Origin: JAWKOK01 sp963765875
GTDB taxonomy: Bacteria > Chloroflexota > Anaerolineae > Caldilineales > Caldilineaceae
NCBI GenBank assembly: GCA_963765875.1
Contig: CAVXYK010000007.1
Location: 124,001-188,000, forward strand
DNA length: 64,000 bases
Reading direction: 5' to 3'
Positions 25,277 through 34,033 of the stretch are shown here, piece after piece. Position 1 is the first letter of the stretch, and each line of letters opens with the position of its first letter. Position numbers and translations under genes: made by a program. The notes beneath the pieces are model-generated. The model was not told where the DNA came from, ran no database searches, and saw nothing but the letters and a program-made list of their open reading frames with translations.

Positions 25277-26706
25277 TGAGCACGATCGTGGTTGGTCTAC
25301 CGCCGCTACTTATCGGCAGCCTGTTATTGATGGCTGCGATTACCTATGTAGCTCGTGGCTGGGACCGGGCAATGGCGCTGATCGCGATGGTCTACACCGG
25401 CGTCATCGCTGTGCTGCTCTGGATGACTGATCTCAGCCAGCCCTTGGTCAAGCTTCCGCTGCTCGATGTTTTTATTGACTTTGGCGCATCACTCGAACGG
25501 CTGGGATTTGTGTTGCAATTGCAGACATCATCGATCCCTGTAGCCGCCATGGCTTTTGCACTGACCTCCGTCGCATTCTTGCTGGCGGCCCGCGTCAGCC
25601 AGGGCCATAGCTTTGTGCCGCTCTCCCTGGGCCTGTTGGCCGGCTATATGGCCATGATTCTGACCGTTGCCGGCCCCATTGCGCCGGCGTTGTTGGCGCC
25701 GCTCTTTCTGGTTGCGCTTAGTTGTGTGAGCGCCTTCATTTTGCAGGCCGGCCGGCTGATCCATCCTGCCGGATCGCTGCGCATGCTAATTCCGCCGACG
25801 CTTGCGTTTCCGGCATTTTTGCTGGCTGCATGGTACATCGCACAAGTTCCGTTTAATCCGCAGGACAATTCGGCGTTACTCGCTGCTGCTCAGATGCTCT
25901 CCCTGGGGTTATTGGTGCTTGCTGCACCCGTACCGCTTCACTCGGCTCAGCCGGCATCCATGCAGTCGGCGCCGCCGGTTGTCTCCGCCCTGGTGACGCT
26001 GCTCTATCAATTGGCTGTGCTGCACCTCTTTTTCTGGATCACAACCGGCGTCTACGATTTTGTGTTGGAAAGCTCTTCGTTGGCGCTCTGGTTTGGTATC
26101 GCCGGGCTTATGACGGCCGTTTGGGGCGGTGTCGCTGCAGTCGGCATTAACAATGCCGGTCGTCTCTTGGGATATACCTCTTTGCACGATTGGGGCCTGA
26201 TACTGCTGGTGCTTGCGATTCCGGAAGTGCGTACGCTGCCCCTGGTGCTCTTCATGTTTTCTGTGCGTTGTATCAGCATGATGACGGCGGCGGCGGGTCT
26301 GTCAATGCTCGAACAGCACGCAGGCGGGCTCGATCCGAAACGATTGCAAGGGGCAGGGAGTCGGTTGCCATGGAATAGCGCTGCACTGCTCTTAGGCGGA
26401 CTTGGCCTGGCAGGCTTCCCGCTCACCGCCGGTTTCACGAGCCATTGGTCGGCGATTCAGACCGTGGCGGGAATCGATTGGCAACCTGCGGTGATTGTTC
26501 TGATTGCTTCCGGCGGCGCGGTTTTTGGTTTCATTCGTTTGGCCCGCGTGCTCTTTGGTCCGCTTCAGAATCGTGCCATGTTGAGAGAGCGTCCCGTCGG
26601 CACCGCGATTGCCGTGGCCGCGATCCTCATTTCGGTGAGCTTGGCCGTTGCGCCTCAGTTGCTCAATGAACCCGTTAGCCGTGCACTGTTGGCATTTGTC
26701 GAATAG
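25276..26706 (+). CDS. Second complex-I-like antiporter subunit, divergent
   Basis: A 476-residue membrane protein with about 13 helices, related to NuoM/NuoN. The place of the central family motif reads APVPLHSAQPASMQSAPPVV, matching the PFHxWLPxAHxxAP pattern in spacing but not in key residues, and the following helix has LLYQLAVLHLFFW where Lys is usual. A late loop reads ALLLGGLGLAGFPLTAGF, as in normal subunits. Together with 22741..24471 it would form a two-antiporter membrane module of unknown partner; an ion channel or pump regulator is possible. Confidence 0.7.
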   Translation: MSTIVVGLPPLLIGSLLLMAAITYVARGWDRAMALIAMVYTGVIAVLLWMTDLSQPLVKLPLLDVFIDFGASLERLGFVLQLQTSSIPVAAMAFALTSVAFLLAARVSQGHSFVPLSLGLLAGYMAMILTVAGPIAPALLAPLFLVALSCVSAFILQAGRLIHPAGSLRMLIPPTLAFPAFLLAAWYIAQVPFNPQDNSALLAAAQMLSLGLLVLAAPVPLHSAQPASMQSAPPVVSALVTLLYQLAVLHLFFWITTGVYDFVLESSSLALWFGIAGLMTAVWGGVAAVGINNAGRLLGYTSLHDWGLILLVLAIPEVRTLPLVLFMFSVRCISMMTAAAGLSMLEQHAGGLDPKRLQGAGSRLPWNSAALLLGGLGLAGFPLTAGFTSHWSAIQTVAGIDWQPAVIVLIASGGAVFGFIRLARVLFGPLQNRAMLRERPVGTAIAVAAILISVSLAVAPQLLNEPVSRALLAFVE

Positions 26707-26844
26707 GGGTCTTGACTCATTGAGGCATCCGGAGTTTGATAGCTTCTGGCAGTCGGTATGTGGTAGGCTAGACCTCGTCTTTCGGTCTATCTGTTTCCTT
26801 TTTGTGACGCAATAACGGAGCGAACGTGGACGATCTGAGGGTGG

Positions 26845-28233
26845 GTGAAAAGGGTGAGTGAAATAGAAAACGGAGTGTCGAATTCATCGCGTCATCGTTC
26901 ATCTCGGTTGAGCGGGCTCTATCAGAAAAGCGTCGCCGAGCGCGTGGCAATCGTGGCTGATTGGGCTGACCTGTCGTCTGATGAGATTGCTGTACTGCAA
27001 AATGGGCTTTCAGTGGCTCAGGCTGACAAGATGGTCGAGAACGTCATCGGTCGCTACAGCTTGCCATTGGGTATCGCTGCCAATTTTCGGATCAACGAGC
27101 GGGACTATCTTGTCCCCATGGTTGTCGAAGAGCCCTCTGTCATTGCCGCGGTGAGCTATGCGGCCAAGCTGGCGCGTACAGGAGGCGGGTTTCGCACCGG
27201 CAGCACGGAGCCGATCATGATTGCTCAGGTTCAGCTGCTCGGTATATCCGATCCGCAAGCTGCCGAGTCAGCAATCTTGAGGGAGAAGGCGGCGTTGTTG
27301 GCCCTGGCAGATACAAGCCCCACCATTGCCAGTTTGGGGGGCGGCCCTGTGGATATCGAAGTCTATCACTTCTCAGAAACGCCGACAGTCCCGATGATGG
27401 TTGTCCATCTGCTCTTTGATGCCCGTGACGCCATGGGGGCCAATGCGGTCAACACGGCAGCCGAAACCATCGCACCTGCGCTAGAACGGATTACCGGCGG
27501 TACAGCACTGTTACGTATTCTCAGCAACCTGACTGACCGTCGGTGCGCATGGGCCGAGGTTACGATTCCTGCGGGCAGTTTTAGCAACATTCATCACCCC
27601 GGCGAAGAAGTGATGGAAAGCATTGCTCACGCCAACGCTTTCGCCGTCGTTGACCCCTATCGAGCGGCGACACACAACAAGGGCATTCTCAACGGCATTG
27701 ATGCCGTAGCCTTGGCCACCGGCAATGATTGGCGGGCGATTGAGGCGGGCGCGCATGCGTACGCCTCCCGAGACGGACAGTATCGCGCCTTGACGCAGTG
27801 GCAGGTGAGAGAGTCGGCAGAAGATCATCAATTGAATTTCCGAGGCGACGGTGACGACTTGGACTCTGATCTTCGCTCCTCCAGCCTCTATGGTCGCCTG
27901 GAGTTGCCGCTTTCGGTCGGCATTGTCGGCGGGTCGACGCGTTCACATCCGGTCGCTCAGGTGGTCATGAAGGTGCTGAATGTAGACACTGCGCGGGAAC
28001 TGAGTGAAGTTATGGCTGCTGTGGGACTGGCGCAGAACTTGGCAGCCCTGCGCGCACTGGCGACGGAAGGCATCCAACGCGGGCACATGGGTCTGCATGC
28101 ACGACAGGTGGCCGTGGCTGCGGGCGCCACAGGACCAGATGTGGATCGCATCTCTGCGCAACTTGTGAGCGAAGGTAAAATCCGCGTTGAGCGTGCCAGG
28201 GAGTTGCTCTCATCGATGGGGGAAGACGAATAG
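26845..28233 (+). CDS. mvaA: Hydroxymethylglutaryl-CoA reductase (class II type)
   Basis: A 462-residue HMG-CoA reductase, which makes mevalonate from HMG-CoA. All four catalytic residues are in place: Glu in MVVEEPSVIAAVS, Lys in THNKGILNG, Asp in ATGNDWRAI, and His in GHMGLHARQVAVAAG. The soluble class II form lacks the membrane anchor of eukaryotes. The start is uncertain between GTG 26845 and GTG 26854; conservation begins near LSGLYQKSVAERV. HMG-CoA synthase follows on the same strand, consistent with a biosynthetic mevalonate pathway and not only mevalonate breakdown. Confidence 0.92.
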   Translation: MKRVSEIENGVSNSSRHRSSRLSGLYQKSVAERVAIVADWADLSSDEIAVLQNGLSVAQADKMVENVIGRYSLPLGIAANFRINERDYLVPMVVEEPSVIAAVSYAAKLARTGGGFRTGSTEPIMIAQVQLLGISDPQAAESAILREKAALLALADTSPTIASLGGGPVDIEVYHFSETPTVPMMVVHLLFDARDAMGANAVNTAAETIAPALERITGGTALLRILSNLTDRRCAWAEVTIPAGSFSNIHHPGEEVMESIAHANAFAVVDPYRAATHNKGILNGIDAVALATGNDWRAIEAGAHAYASRDGQYRALTQWQVRESAEDHQLNFRGDGDDLDSDLRSSSLYGRLELPLSVGIVGGSTRSHPVAQVVMKVLNVDTARELSEVMAAVGLAQNLAALRALATEGIQRGHMGLHARQVAVAAGATGPDVDRISAQLVSEGKIRVERARELLSSMGEDE

Positions 28234-28698
28234 CGCACGCTATCACCGCTGCCGCTTAGGCCAATCCGGCCACCAAAATCCAGTAGCCACGATTCTGAGT
28301 GGCGCGAGATTCTTCGCTGACGGCTCACCAGAGATAGTGTTCCGCTTCAGCAGCTTCTAAGAAACACGCTCCGTCGCGGCAGAAGATGCTCTGTCACCCC
28401 TTCGACAGGCTCAGGGCAGGCATGATTGGGTAACCGTTGACGATCGGGTCGCTCAAGAGGCCAAAGAAGGGTCTTGACATTGTTGTCCAGATTCTTCGCC
28501 TGTCTGTCATCATGCTCGAACTGGCTCCATATACCCACTCAGACCTGTCCTGAGCGCAGCCGAAGGGATGACAGGCAGACGCCTAAATGCACCTTGTTGC
28601 TTTTTGTCTTTGCGAAGCCCCACTTCGTCGGATACTCAGAATGACAAATCGTGAAGTACTCAAATAGATGTTTCTTGGAAACAGTTGGAGTATAGACT
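28234..28698. repeat. Gap of dispersed repeat fragments
   Basis: No convincing gene. The stretch holds phrases of a dispersed family: GATTCTGAGTGGCGCGAGAT (28290), CCCTTCGACAGGCTCAGGG (28400), CCTGAGCGCAGCCGAAGGG (28550) and a CTCAGAATGACAAATCG phrase (28634). The same phrases occur in the gaps at 31085 and 37575 and inside dnaE2. Confidence 0.6.
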
Positions 28699-29751
28699 AT
28701 GTTTAACAGACCGCTCCGTTCTGTCGGCATCGTTGGATACGGCGCCTACGTGCCGCGCTACCGATTGCCCGGCAGTGAGATCAGTCGTATTTGGACGGAT
28801 GGAACCATGCCCAGCCCTGTCAAAGAGAAATCGGTGCCGGGGACGGACGAAGACACGGCTACCATGAGCATCGAGGCCGCACGCAATGCGCTTGCACGTG
28901 CGCAGATCGATCCGGCCGATATTCGCGCTGTCTGGGTTGGCAGTGAGAGCCATCCATATGCCGTCAAGCCGACGGGTACCATCGTGGCGGAGGCCATCGG
29001 TGCCACGCCGGCCACTTTGGCCGCGGACTGGCAATTTGCCTGCAAGGCGGGTACTGAGGCCATCCAAGCTGCCATCGGCTTGGTCGGTAGTCAAATGGTT
29101 GACTACGCGCTCGGAATCGGCATGGACACTGCTCAGGGGAGGCCTGGTGACGCGCTGGAGTACACTGCGGGCGCAGGCGGCGCCGCCTACATCATTGGCC
29201 CGGAGGAAGAAGCGCTGGCTGTCATTCAGCGGACGTCAAGCTATGTCTCTGACACAACCGACTTCTGGCGCCGGCCCATCACCCACTATCCGAGCCACGC
29301 CGAACGCTTCAGCGGGGATCCCGGCTATTTTGGACACGTGATTCCAGCTGCTCAAGAAATGATGGCGACCATGGAGACCAGTCCGCAGGATTATGATCAC
29401 GTGGTCTTTCACCAACCCAATCCGAAGTTTCCCACTCGTGCGTTGCGAGAACTGGGGTTCACGCCCCAGCAATGGCAGACAGGGCTGTTGGTGCCGGAGA
29501 TCGGCAACACCTATGCCGGTTCAGCGCTGATTGGTCTGACCGCGGTGTTGGATGTGGCTGAACCCGGCCAGCGTGTATTGATGGTCTCCTACGGAAGCGG
29601 CGCCGGTTCGGACTCGTTTGATCTGCGAATTACCGACCGCATTCTCGAAGCGCGCAAACAGGCCCCGCTCACCCTCGACTACATTGACAGGCGCATCGTC
29701 ATTGACTATGCACAATATGTGCGTCTGCGTAAGAAGCTGGCCACGCACTGA
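28699..29751 (+). CDS. Hydroxymethylglutaryl-CoA synthase (archaeal/bacterial mevalonate type)
   Basis: A 350-residue thiolase-fold enzyme that condenses acetyl-CoA with acetoacetyl-CoA. It starts VGIVGYGAYVPRYRL, has the acyl-accepting Cys in ADWQFACKAGTEA, a conserved YTAGAGGAA segment, the catalytic His in DHVVFHQPNPKFP, and ends with a GSGAGSDSFD glycine region. It resembles archaeal HMG-CoA synthases and those of Chloroflexota more than animal-type enzymes. TTGGAG precedes the ATG. It lies 465 bases after HMG-CoA reductase on the same strand. Confidence 0.9.
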   Translation: MFNRPLRSVGIVGYGAYVPRYRLPGSEISRIWTDGTMPSPVKEKSVPGTDEDTATMSIEAARNALARAQIDPADIRAVWVGSESHPYAVKPTGTIVAEAIGATPATLAADWQFACKAGTEAIQAAIGLVGSQMVDYALGIGMDTAQGRPGDALEYTAGAGGAAYIIGPEEEALAVIQRTSSYVSDTTDFWRRPITHYPSHAERFSGDPGYFGHVIPAAQEMMATMETSPQDYDHVVFHQPNPKFPTRALRELGFTPQQWQTGLLVPEIGNTYAGSALIGLTAVLDVAEPGQRVLMVSYGSGAGSDSFDLRITDRILEARKQAPLTLDYIDRRIVIDYAQYVRLRKKLATH

Positions 29752-29785
29752 GTATTTGCCACACGATTACCCACATCTATCCCAC

Positions 29786-29834
29786 AAATAACCCACAGTA
29801 TCCCACACGCCGTGTGGGATACTGTGGGTTATTT
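29786..29834. terminator. Perfect 24-bp inverted repeat between convergent genes
   Basis: The arms 29786-29809 and 29811-29834 are exact reverse complements around a single C. The left arm is built of CCCACA words spaced 10-11 bases (two more copies lie upstream from 29769). It stands between the ends of the HMG-CoA synthase gene and the CarD gene and can form a very stable hairpin in either transcript. Confidence 0.75.
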
Positions 29835-29887
29835 ACACAGTTCGCTTCTGGTTGACACAATCTAAACTCAACCGTGCGTCTCAGACT

Positions 29888-30406
29888 CTAGGCGTCGACA
29901 GTCGCTTCTTTTTCAGCTTCGATGCTATCCTCCAGGGCACGGTCAACGACCTTATTGATATCCGGAATGTCTTTGCCGGTGGCCAATGCCATTTCTTGGA
30001 CAAGCCTGTGCCGGGCTTCGCTAAGCATCTCTGCATCGGATCGGTTCAGTGGTTTGTTGTGGCTGCGCCAGTTCAAATCCCTGATCGCTGCGGCCACTTT
30101 GGTGGGGTAGCCACTGCTGACAATCGCCTGTAACATCTCTCGGCGTTCCTTGAAGTCTTGGGGAAGGAGCTCGGGGGCTTCGGCCAACATCTCGAGAATC
30201 TGGCGATAGGTCGACGATGACATGATACCGCGTAAGCCAACGTCTTCGATTCTGCTAAGCGGAATCCGTATCTTCAATTTACGATCGGGGAAGAAGATTA
30301 CGCAGTATTCCTGGCTATCGTCTGTCGATTCCTGTTCGCCCGCACCAATGATTTCACCTGCACCATGCGCAGGGTGAACAACGTTTTCGCCAACTAAGTA
30401 CTGCAT
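29888..30406 (-). CDS. CarD-like transcriptional regulator
   Basis: A 172-residue protein of the CarD/CdnL type that binds RNA polymerase beta and stabilises the open promoter complex. The N-terminal Tudor-like domain is clear (YLVGENVVHPAHGAGEIIGA, then YCVIFFPDRKLKIRIPLSRI). It is followed by a helical C-terminal DNA-binding region (LNWRSHNKPLNRSDAEMLSE). The start MQYLV at 30406 is preceded by AAAGGA. It stands alone and is convergent with the HMG-CoA synthase gene. Confidence 0.85.
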   Translation of the reverse strand: MQYLVGENVVHPAHGAGEIIGAGEQESTDDSQEYCVIFFPDRKLKIRIPLSRIEDVGLRGIMSSSTYRQILEMLAEAPELLPQDFKERREMLQAIVSSGYPTKVAAAIRDLNWRSHNKPLNRSDAEMLSEARHRLVQEMALATGKDIPDINKVVDRALEDSIEAEKEATVDA

Positions 30407-30652
30407 ACTCAATCCTTTCCATTAGGGCAACTGGATGCGTTCAGTTGCCATGCCATGCTGTCTTCTCTGCAATTTGGCACAACTGTTTACGGTGAAGCGG
30501 TCGAGAATCCATCGCCTTGGCCACTAATCCGGCGCATCGTCTGAATCGTGCAAAATCCAATTCGGCGGCAGGCCTAGGCGTCAATACCGGTCTTCATTAC
30601 CGCCAATCGGTTTCCGATGCAGGCCCAATCTACACTGATCGCTTGGATTCTC

Positions 30653-30718
30653 ATGGCTCCTGTGCCAGAACTAATTGAGGGAGCCGTCTTTGTGGAACAG
30701 CCCAATCGCTATGTCTGA
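30653..30718 (+). pseudogene. Possible sfsA 5' remnant
   Basis: A 21-codon frame (MAPVPELIEGAVFVEQPNRY) resembles the N-terminus of SfsA-type proteins (LIEG.FVERPNRF), then stops. A few bases further, in another frame, weak similarity to the next SfsA segment may continue to about 30830. It would be the head of a decayed gene. The remainder of the 978-base gap 30407-31385 shows no coding sequence I can support. Confidence 0.25.
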
Positions 30719-31084
30719 AACCATTGGCGTGATGGACCGAAGGGCCCGAAAGACTGCCGTGCAAACGACCGCTGTTGATGCAGGTTTGGACACCAAATCG
30801 ACGCTAATACACAGTTGTAGACCAACACAAATCAGCAGAAATTTCTCTGTATATACAGGTATTATACCACAGATGAGAATTGGCCACTCTGGGCTTTGGA
30901 AAGGATGCCAGGGCAATCGCGGCCTTTTGATCGAAGAGACGCATTGTCATCCCGCACAGAGTGATAAATGAAATGCATTGTTGTTTCTGCGAAAATCGCT
31001 CTCAAACCGCAGTTTCCAAGCTACGCGGAGTTCAGGAGCTGAATTTGATCCGTTGCGGATAATTTGCTTCTTCACTTGTTACCG

Positions 31085-31300
31085 TACACTTTCGAACCTG
31101 TCACCCTGAGTGGGTCATCTAAGGTCTTTCCTGGCCAATGAGATACCAGCGAAGGGTCTCTATGCTCACAACCTGTAGAGATTCTTCACTGGCGGCACTC
31201 GCGCTGACAGAATCTTGCATAATCGCCGGTGCGGTTCCCGACTGCAAAACCTTCTTGTCCACCCGTTCAGAATGACATATCGCAAAGTGTCCGTTAGCCA
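31085..31300. repeat. Dispersed repeat fragments
   Basis: Contains GTCACCCTGAGTGGGTCATC (31098), GAGATTCTTCACTGGCGGC (31180) and a TTCAGAATGACATATCG phrase (31265). These are variants of the phrases at 28290, 28634 and inside dnaE2 at 2925-2983. Confidence 0.55.
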
Positions 31301-31385
31301 GGGTTGTTAGTGTCTCAGGGGGTAGGGCTTCAGTCCGTGGTTAAGTGAAAGGACGGGACGCCCTCCGGACACTGGCACTGGACGG

Positions 31386-32018
31386 TTAGAGATCAACCTG
31401 TTCGTGCTCAGGGCTAAGTTGGTTTTCCAAGAAATCAACCACGATTTCAGGATCCAGAGCCAGGGCCGGGGAGGCGGATGGTGTCCGGCGAAAAAACAGA
31501 ACTGACCGGGCGGTCGGTGGGCGTTGGGCGCCGGCCAGAAAGTAGTCTCGAATCTCTGCTGGAAGCCTGGTGTTTGAGTCCGAAAGCTTGTCGGCAAAGT
31601 GTTGAATATGATAGGGCTCTGCCGGGAAATGGGTCTCCCAGAAGAAGCGTCCCAGATCTCGAGAGACGCGCCACTGACTAGAGGTCTGAGACGAAGCCTG
31701 AGACGAGGCCTGAGACGAGGCCTGCTTCAAGCGATGAGTCCACGCTGTGACTGGTCCCTTCCCCGCAGGGGGTGAATCGGCGGGCCTGGCCACTTTGCGC
31801 TGTCTGCCGGACAGACTCCGTGCCGCCATCACGATCGCGCCCAGCGTGAGCAGTGTCCAGAAGACCCACTGGGGTAGATTCGTGAGAATCAGCCAGATGA
31901 ACCAACCGACATAGAGCACAGGCACAACGATCACCTGTCGAACAAAGTCCTGTACCAGGAAGGCCAGCACGATTGTTGCGATAGCGAGAACGGCGAGCGG
32001 AAGAAATCGTTTGATCAC
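31386..32018 (-). CDS. Membrane protein of unknown function next to DUF4129 gene
   Basis: A 210-residue protein with two or three N-terminal helices (LPLAVLAIATIVLAFLVQDF and the following WFIWLILTNLPQW region) and a soluble C-terminal half. At residues about 100-115 it has a four-residue repeat (ASSQ ASSQ ASSQ TSSQ) encoded by near-identical 12-base units at about 31680-31725. It starts two bases after the DUF4129 gene ends, so the two are co-transcribed. No family recognised. Confidence 0.65.
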   Translation of the reverse strand: MIKRFLPLAVLAIATIVLAFLVQDFVRQVIVVPVLYVGWFIWLILTNLPQWVFWTLLTLGAIVMAARSLSGRQRKVARPADSPPAGKGPVTAWTHRLKQASSQASSQASSQTSSQWRVSRDLGRFFWETHFPAEPYHIQHFADKLSDSNTRLPAEIRDYFLAGAQRPPTARSVLFFRRTPSASPALALDPEIVVDFLENQLSPEHEQVDL

Positions 32019-32020
32019 GG

Positions 32021-33010
32021 CTATTGCACGACTGCCTCTCTGTCAATCTCTCCACGACGGATGGCTATATGGTTGGGAGCCGTTCGTTCTTCGCGACTGT
32101 AGTCATGCACAATCGCTGTCAGGCAGGCAACCGCCTCTGCTTCCTCACCAGGACCGGGGGTATCAGTACTGTAACGCGCTGCCTCGAACAATCTTGTGAG
32201 TCGATGAATGTGATCATCGTCGAAACCCAGCCGCACGAGATGTGTCTCGAAATCACGTGCAGTCATGCCGGTATGGCGGGTAACGTTGCTGTTTCTGCGT
32301 AGTACATCACTCATTTGCGCATAGCAACGCAGTATTACGGCTCTCAGATCGCCGCCTTCTTCCAACTCAGTCAGTGCGGCTTCCGCCTGCTGTGCCACCT
32401 GAACTTGGACGTCCTCCTCACGCGGCCGTGAACGTAGTTTCCTCCATATGAACCAGATCAACAGGATGGCTGCCAGTGCGACCAGAATGTTGATGGTCCA
32501 GACGATCCATTCGGGCGTGGACGTTACAATAGCCGGTGGCTCAGGGAGTGTGGCGCCGCTGCCGCCCAGCGCATCCGGTGGCGGTGGCGCTCCGGAGAGC
32601 GTCTCCTCTTCGACGGATGGGGTCATCATCTCACGCAGCCGATTGATGGCGAAGAGCATTGCGATCACGAGTATGGCTGTGCGGATCAATTGTTTGCGAA
32701 ACTGCGGCGAGATAAATGCATAAAGCACCGCCAGGGGGAGCAGTATCCAGAAGACCGCGCGCATTAGGTCTAAAATGGGCTTTCCACTTATGACGGAGGT
32801 CAGTGCTGAGGTCGACGGGGCTGCGATCTCCGGCGGATCTGCCTGGGCCAATAGCGCAGCGAAGACGTTGAGTGAACCTCCGGGACGCAGGTTGAGTGCT
32901 GAGAGCCCGGACGCAAAGAGCAGGATAATCATCACAGCCGCGATCAGAGAGAAGAGGGCGACTAAGTTATGGCGCTTTCGGCTTTGACCGTTGGAGTAGT
33001 TGGAGTGCAT
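32021..33010 (-). CDS. DUF4129 domain membrane protein
   Basis: A 329-residue protein with a first helix near residues 17-35, further helices around 83-125 and 167-190, and a C-terminal cytoplasmic DUF4129 domain (VILRCYAQMSDVLRRNS, TGMTARDFETHLVRLG, LTRLFEAARYS). DUF4129 domains are usual partners of DUF58, MoxR and transglutaminase genes in presumed cell-envelope systems; here MoxR and DUF58 lie about 23 kb away at 55864-58288. It is 6 bases downstream of cutC. Confidence 0.8.
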   Translation of the reverse strand: MHSNYSNGQSRKRHNLVALFSLIAAVMIILLFASGLSALNLRPGGSLNVFAALLAQADPPEIAAPSTSALTSVISGKPILDLMRAVFWILLPLAVLYAFISPQFRKQLIRTAILVIAMLFAINRLREMMTPSVEEETLSGAPPPPDALGGSGATLPEPPAIVTSTPEWIVWTINILVALAAILLIWFIWRKLRSRPREEDVQVQVAQQAEAALTELEEGGDLRAVILRCYAQMSDVLRRNSNVTRHTGMTARDFETHLVRLGFDDDHIHRLTRLFEAARYSTDTPGPGEEAEAVACLTAIVHDYSREERTAPNHIAIRRGEIDREAVVQ

Positions 33011-33016
33011 AGGCGT

Positions 33017-33823
33017 CTATTGCGGCTCAACATCCTGTAATCGTGCAAGCTTGTCCAGTTTCTCGCGCATCTCCACAACTGAGTCGTAGTGGGTAGCGGT
33101 GTATTGATCTTCGGGAGGCAGGCTCGACGCTCCGTAGCGGATCTGCGGCCGGGCGACAGTTGAGGGGTCATTCTGTAGGCCACTGAGCGATGCGTGGATC
33201 TGCCGGCAGCCGCTACGAGTGAGAATATCACGGACTGTGAAACGATTCACGCCGCCTGCAGGAAGAATCTCAATACGCCCGCGTGCATCTTCGTGTAGCA
33301 AATGTATTGTCTTTAGTCCGTTGTAAGCGTTGCTCTCCTGGCCCGACGTCATGATCCGATCAAAGCCTAACTCGACCAATTGCTCCATTGCGCGTAGTGA
33401 ATCGGGCACGACATCGAAGGCGCGGTGGAAAACGAGGTCACATTTTCGGTCTGATGCTGAGGCGGCATTCCTTACTTGGTCGACTAACATCCGGTTGCGT
33501 TTGAGGTCAATCGTTCCATCGGAATGCAGGACGCCGAAAGCGATTCCATCAGCGCCATGAACCAATAGCAGGTCAATGTCACGTTGCATGGTCGCAAACT
33601 CGACGTCGCTGTAGCAGAAACCGCCTGGCCGTGGTCTTGCCATGGCAATGACAGGAATGTTGGTGCGTTCTTTGACCTCTATCAGTGCGCCCAGAGAGGG
33701 CGTCAGGCCGCCTACGGCCAATGCGCTATTCAGCTCGACCCGGTCGGCGCCGCCATTTTCGACGGTGATGCAGTCCTCGACAGAGCCGGCACTGATTTCT
33801 AGAAGGTAGTGCTGGTTTGTCAT
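33017..33823 (-). CDS. cutC: CutC family protein
   Basis: A 268-residue TIM-barrel protein of the CutC family, historically linked to copper homeostasis, although the enzymatic role is unresolved. Family motifs are plain: LEISAGSVEDCITVENGGADRVEL, TPSLGALIEV, MARPRPGGFCYSD and VFHRAFDV. Start 33823 (MTNQHYLLEIS) fits the family; the upstream extension runs into repeat DNA. No strong ribosome site is visible. DUF4129 follows directly. Confidence 0.87.
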   Translation of the reverse strand: MTNQHYLLEISAGSVEDCITVENGGADRVELNSALAVGGLTPSLGALIEVKERTNIPVIAMARPRPGGFCYSDVEFATMQRDIDLLLVHGADGIAFGVLHSDGTIDLKRNRMLVDQVRNAASASDRKCDLVFHRAFDVVPDSLRAMEQLVELGFDRIMTSGQESNAYNGLKTIHLLHEDARGRIEILPAGGVNRFTVRDILTRSGCRQIHASLSGLQNDPSTVARPQIRYGASSLPPEDQYTATHYDSVVEMREKLDKLARLQDVEPQ

Positions 33824-33879
33824 GCGCTGTTTTAGTCTCAAGTGGCAGGTCTTCGAGTAAGGCGAATCCAAAGAAATAA

Positions 33880-33950
33880 GATCCACGAAGGACACAAAGA
33901 AACACGAAGAAGGCTGATATTTTTGGAAATCTGGTGACCCTTCGTGGATC
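33880..33950. repeat. Palindromic repeat, CACGAAG words
   Basis: GATCCACGAAGGACACAAAG with ACACGAAGA on the left, and CCCTTCGTGGATC on the right. It is a CACGAA-vocabulary island upstream of cutC. Confidence 0.6.
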
Positions 33951-34033
33951 AATATTTTCCTGCATTGGCCTTACCGGAAGTCAGGCAATTGGAAAATGCC
34001 TGACTTCATTGATGCTTGACCGCCTGCGATGGC

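Noticed and set aside
26707..26844. Promoter for HMG-CoA reductase (TTGACT at 26714)
   Set aside because: No acceptable -10 stands at the right distance, and the start codon itself is uncertain.
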